From: Lachnospiraceae bacterium XBB1006
Lineage (GTDB): Bacteria; Bacillota; Clostridia; Lachnospirales; Lachnospiraceae
Reading direction: 5' to 3'
Length of the DNA: 64,000 bases
NCBI GenBank assembly: GCA_900115795.1
Contig: FOXT01000015.1
Coordinates: 22,174-86,173 of the forward strand
Shown here: positions 62,014 through 64,000 of the stretch, piece by piece
Layout: the number at the start of each line of letters is the position of its first letter
How positions within the stretch are numbered: position 1 is the first letter of the stretch
The notes under the pieces: generated by a model
What the model was told of the DNA's origin: nothing
Seen by the model: the letters and a program-made list of their open reading frames with translations, nothing else
Databases searched by the model: none
Made by a program: the position numbers and the translations under genes

Positions 62014-63375
62014 ATGGCGAAAGCGAAAACAACTGTGTTTTTTTGCCAAAACTGTGGGTATGAGTCCTCGAAATGGATGGGACAATGCCCGGCATGTAAA
62101 GAATGGAATAGTTTTGTAGAAGAACGAATCACAAAGAGTAGTAAAGATACAAAGGCACGAATTAGAGATACCGTGGCACTGCCGATTACGGAAGTGAAAA
62201 GTGAGGAACATAGAAGAAAATCAACCGGAATAAAGGAACTCGATCGCGTGTTAGGCGGAGGGTTGGTGAACGGATCGTTGCTGTTAGTCGGTGGAGATCC
62301 GGGAATAGGAAAATCTACGTTATTACTGCAGGTATGTAAGAATTTAGCGGCGAATGGAACGAAGGTGCTATATATTTCCGGAGAAGAGTCCATGCAGCAG
62401 ATAAAAATGCGTGCAGACAGAATAGGAGAATTTAGTACCAAACTATCACTTTTTTGCGAAACATCGCTGACATTGATTGAGGAGACTATTGCGCATGAAA
62501 AACCGGAGGTTGTCATCATTGATTCTATTCAAACGATGTATGGAGAAGAAGTCAACAGTGCACCTGGAAGTGTCTCGCAAGTCAGAGAAGCGACCAATAC
62601 CTTTATGCAAATTGCAAAGGGACAAGGGGTGACAATATTTCTTGTTGGACATGTGACAAAAGAAGGGGTTGTAGCAGGTCCGCGTGTCCTGGAACATATG
62701 GTGGATACAGTGTTATATTTTGAAGGAGATCGACATGCGTCCTATCGTATATTGCGTGGTGTAAAGAATCGATTTGGATCTACGAATGAAATCGGAGTGT
62801 TTGAAATGCGGCAAGAAGGATTGCGAGAAGTGGAAAATCCTTCAGAATTTATGTTGGAGGGACGTCCGAAGGATGCGTCCGGTTCGGTAGTGGCTTGCTC
62901 TATGGAAGGGACACGACCGATTCTTCTTGAGGTGCAAGCACTTGTATGTCAAAGCAATCTTGGAATTCCAAGAAGAACAACCGTAGGCGCGGAATTGAAT
63001 CGTGTTAACCAGCTTATGGCGGTATTAGAAAAAAGGGCAGGCTTTCATTTGGGAAACTGTGATGCGTATGTAAATATAGCCGGTGGGATGCGTATGGTGG
63101 AGCCGGCAATTGATTTGGCAATCGCCATTGCAATTGTGACAAGCTACAAAGACCGCGTTATGCAAGAAGGAACAATTTGTTTTGGAGAAATAGGATTAAG
63201 CGGTGAAGTGCGTTCTGTTACGATGGCAGAACAACGCGTGCGTGAGGCAGCAAAGCTAGGCTTTACTCGCTGCATATTGCCAGCATCAAATTGCAAAAAC
63301 CTTCCGGTTGTGGAGGGAATAGAAATTGTTGGAATTGCTTCCGTGCGGGATATACTCTCATTGTGTACAAAGTAA
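62014..63375 (+). CDS. radA: DNA repair protein RadA/Sms
   Basis: A 453-residue recombination ATPase and branch-migration helicase. The N-terminal zinc motif is CQNCGYES...CPAC, the Walker A is GGDPGIGKST, the RadA KNRFGS motif is in GVKNRFGSTNE, and a C-terminal Lon-type domain ends FGEIGLSGEVRSV. AAAGGGGAA precedes the ATG. It is the last gene before the rRNA operon. Confidence 0.97.
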   Translation: MAKAKTTVFFCQNCGYESSKWMGQCPACKEWNSFVEERITKSSKDTKARIRDTVALPITEVKSEEHRRKSTGIKELDRVLGGGLVNGSLLLVGGDPGIGKSTLLLQVCKNLAANGTKVLYISGEESMQQIKMRADRIGEFSTKLSLFCETSLTLIEETIAHEKPEVVIIDSIQTMYGEEVNSAPGSVSQVREATNTFMQIAKGQGVTIFLVGHVTKEGVVAGPRVLEHMVDTVLYFEGDRHASYRILRGVKNRFGSTNEIGVFEMRQEGLREVENPSEFMLEGRPKDASGSVVACSMEGTRPILLEVQALVCQSNLGIPRRTTVGAELNRVNQLMAVLEKRAGFHLGNCDAYVNIAGGMRMVEPAIDLAIAIAIVTSYKDRVMQEGTICFGEIGLSGEVRSVTMAEQRVREAAKLGFTRCILPASNCKNLPVVEGIEIVGIASVRDILSLCTK

Positions 63376-63395
63376 AAAGAAAAGTAGAAGCATTA

Positions 63396-63434
63396 TTAAG
63401 CATCTTCAGTACGATTGAAGTACTGAGGATGCTT
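63396..63434 (+). terminator. Hairpin after radA
   Basis: AAGCATCTTCAGTAC and GTACTGAGGATGCTT form a 15-bp stem with one mismatch around GATTGAA. There is no T-run, so it is a weak or factor-aided terminator. Confidence 0.5.
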
Positions 63435-63535
63435 ATAGTATGGGTGCAAGGAAAGTGAAGCAAAGCGATTTACAAGACATCGGAAGGCAGACGAAGTGGG
63501 AGTACAAAAGAATTTAAAAAAAATGAAAAAAAGTG

Positions 63536-63564
63536 TTGACATAGATGGTCAAAGATGATATTAT
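63536..63564 (+). promoter_or_regulatory. rRNA operon promoter P1
   Basis: TTGACA (63536-63541) and TATTAT (63559-63564) are 17 bases apart, about 280 bases before the 16S gene. Confidence 0.75.
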
Positions 63565-63630
63565 ATAACACGTCGCTGATGACAAGACAAAAAACTTCAG
63601 AAAGCGACAAAAAATAATTTAAAAAAGTTG

Positions 63631-63664
63631 TTGACAAAGCAGCTAAGATGTGATAAGATATAAT
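63631..63664 (+). promoter_or_regulatory. rRNA operon promoter P2
   Basis: TTGACA (63631-63636) is followed by TAAGAT after 17 bases (63654-63659), overlapping TATAAT at 63659-63664. The tandem arrangement with P1 is normal for rRNA operons. Confidence 0.7.
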
Positions 63665-63846
63665 AGTTGCGGCGCGGAACTGATAAACAGTCCGGAAACA
63701 ACAAAGAACCTTGATAATTGAACAGTGAGACAACCTTGAAAAGATTCTAAGAGAATATTTTTTAAGAACGTTTCGAGAAAATCGAAACCCAAACAAACAG
63801 TAATCTTTGGATTATAAAGCTAGCAAGTAATTGTTAGGATAAACTT

Positions 63847-64000
<154 letters not shown>

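Overview
The window is a chromosomal segment of an endospore-forming Gram-positive anaerobe, most likely a member of the Lachnospiraceae (Clostridia). Supporting signs are a moderately AT-rich genome with strong AGGAGG ribosome sites, an alpha/beta-type small acid-soluble spore protein, a two-FeoA/FeoB/Cys-rich-peptide iron operon, a CBS-type Mn pyrophosphatase, the serC-serA-DUF1015 cluster, and a clostridial 16S 5' end that starts at about 63847 and runs off the right edge. The genus cannot be fixed from this sequence.

Layout. 1-5.6 kb: a chemoreceptor cut by the left edge, hutI (histidine degradation), a spore protein, and a divergent LysR/brnQ pair. 5.6-11.9 kb: a co-oriented operon opening with a 29-codon leader peptide and an attenuator-like terminator, followed by a heterodimeric ABC exporter, a GNAT protein, an amidohydrolase and a nitrilase-type amidase. 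11.9-16.8 kb: an accessory island with a truncated GNAT gene, an immunity-like protein, another GNAT, an ASCH-RibD fusion, a HELGH metalloprotein and a broken transglutaminase-like gene. Three non-coding arrays (A, C, B) of phased TTACGT-type sites with a repeat of about 63 bp separate these genes. 16.8-27.2 kb: MFS exporter, a TetR/hydrolase pair with a clear double operator, a beta-CASP RNase-like protein, an EamA transporter, a second chemoreceptor, a MITE-like element with perfect direct-repeat flanks, an LOR/SDH-type ornithine cyclodeaminase homologue, a phosphoesterase and a ketopantoate-reductase-like protein.

27.3-41.4 kb: DtxR-family regulator facing feoA-feoA-feoB, trmO and a radical SAM protein, an XRE-TPR regulator, Mn pyrophosphatase, a small siroheme/ferredoxin protein, an rRNA m5C methyltransferase and a YhaO/YhaN (SbcD/SbcC-like) pair. 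41.4-54.9 kb: a second heterodimeric ABC exporter (BmrC/BmrD-like by length), pepF, a CDF metal transporter, serC-serA-DUF1015, ftcD-fchA (formiminoglutamate to methenyl-THF, the lower end of the pathway in which HutI works) and a convergent pyrBI operon. 55-64 kb: a small membrane protein, an orphan peptide-type binding lipoprotein, a cohesin-like surface protein, clpC, an unknown conserved protein, radA, and then the tandem promoters and start of an rRNA operon.

The most unusual content is (i) the three phased-site arrays and the cassette-like island they divide, (ii) the leader-peptide attenuator of the first ABC exporter, whose segments can form three mutually exclusive pairings, and (iii) a 145-bp MITE with 18-bp terminal inverted repeats and 11-12-bp direct repeats, of which two partial copies also occur here. 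Everything below was read by eye; no database search was run.
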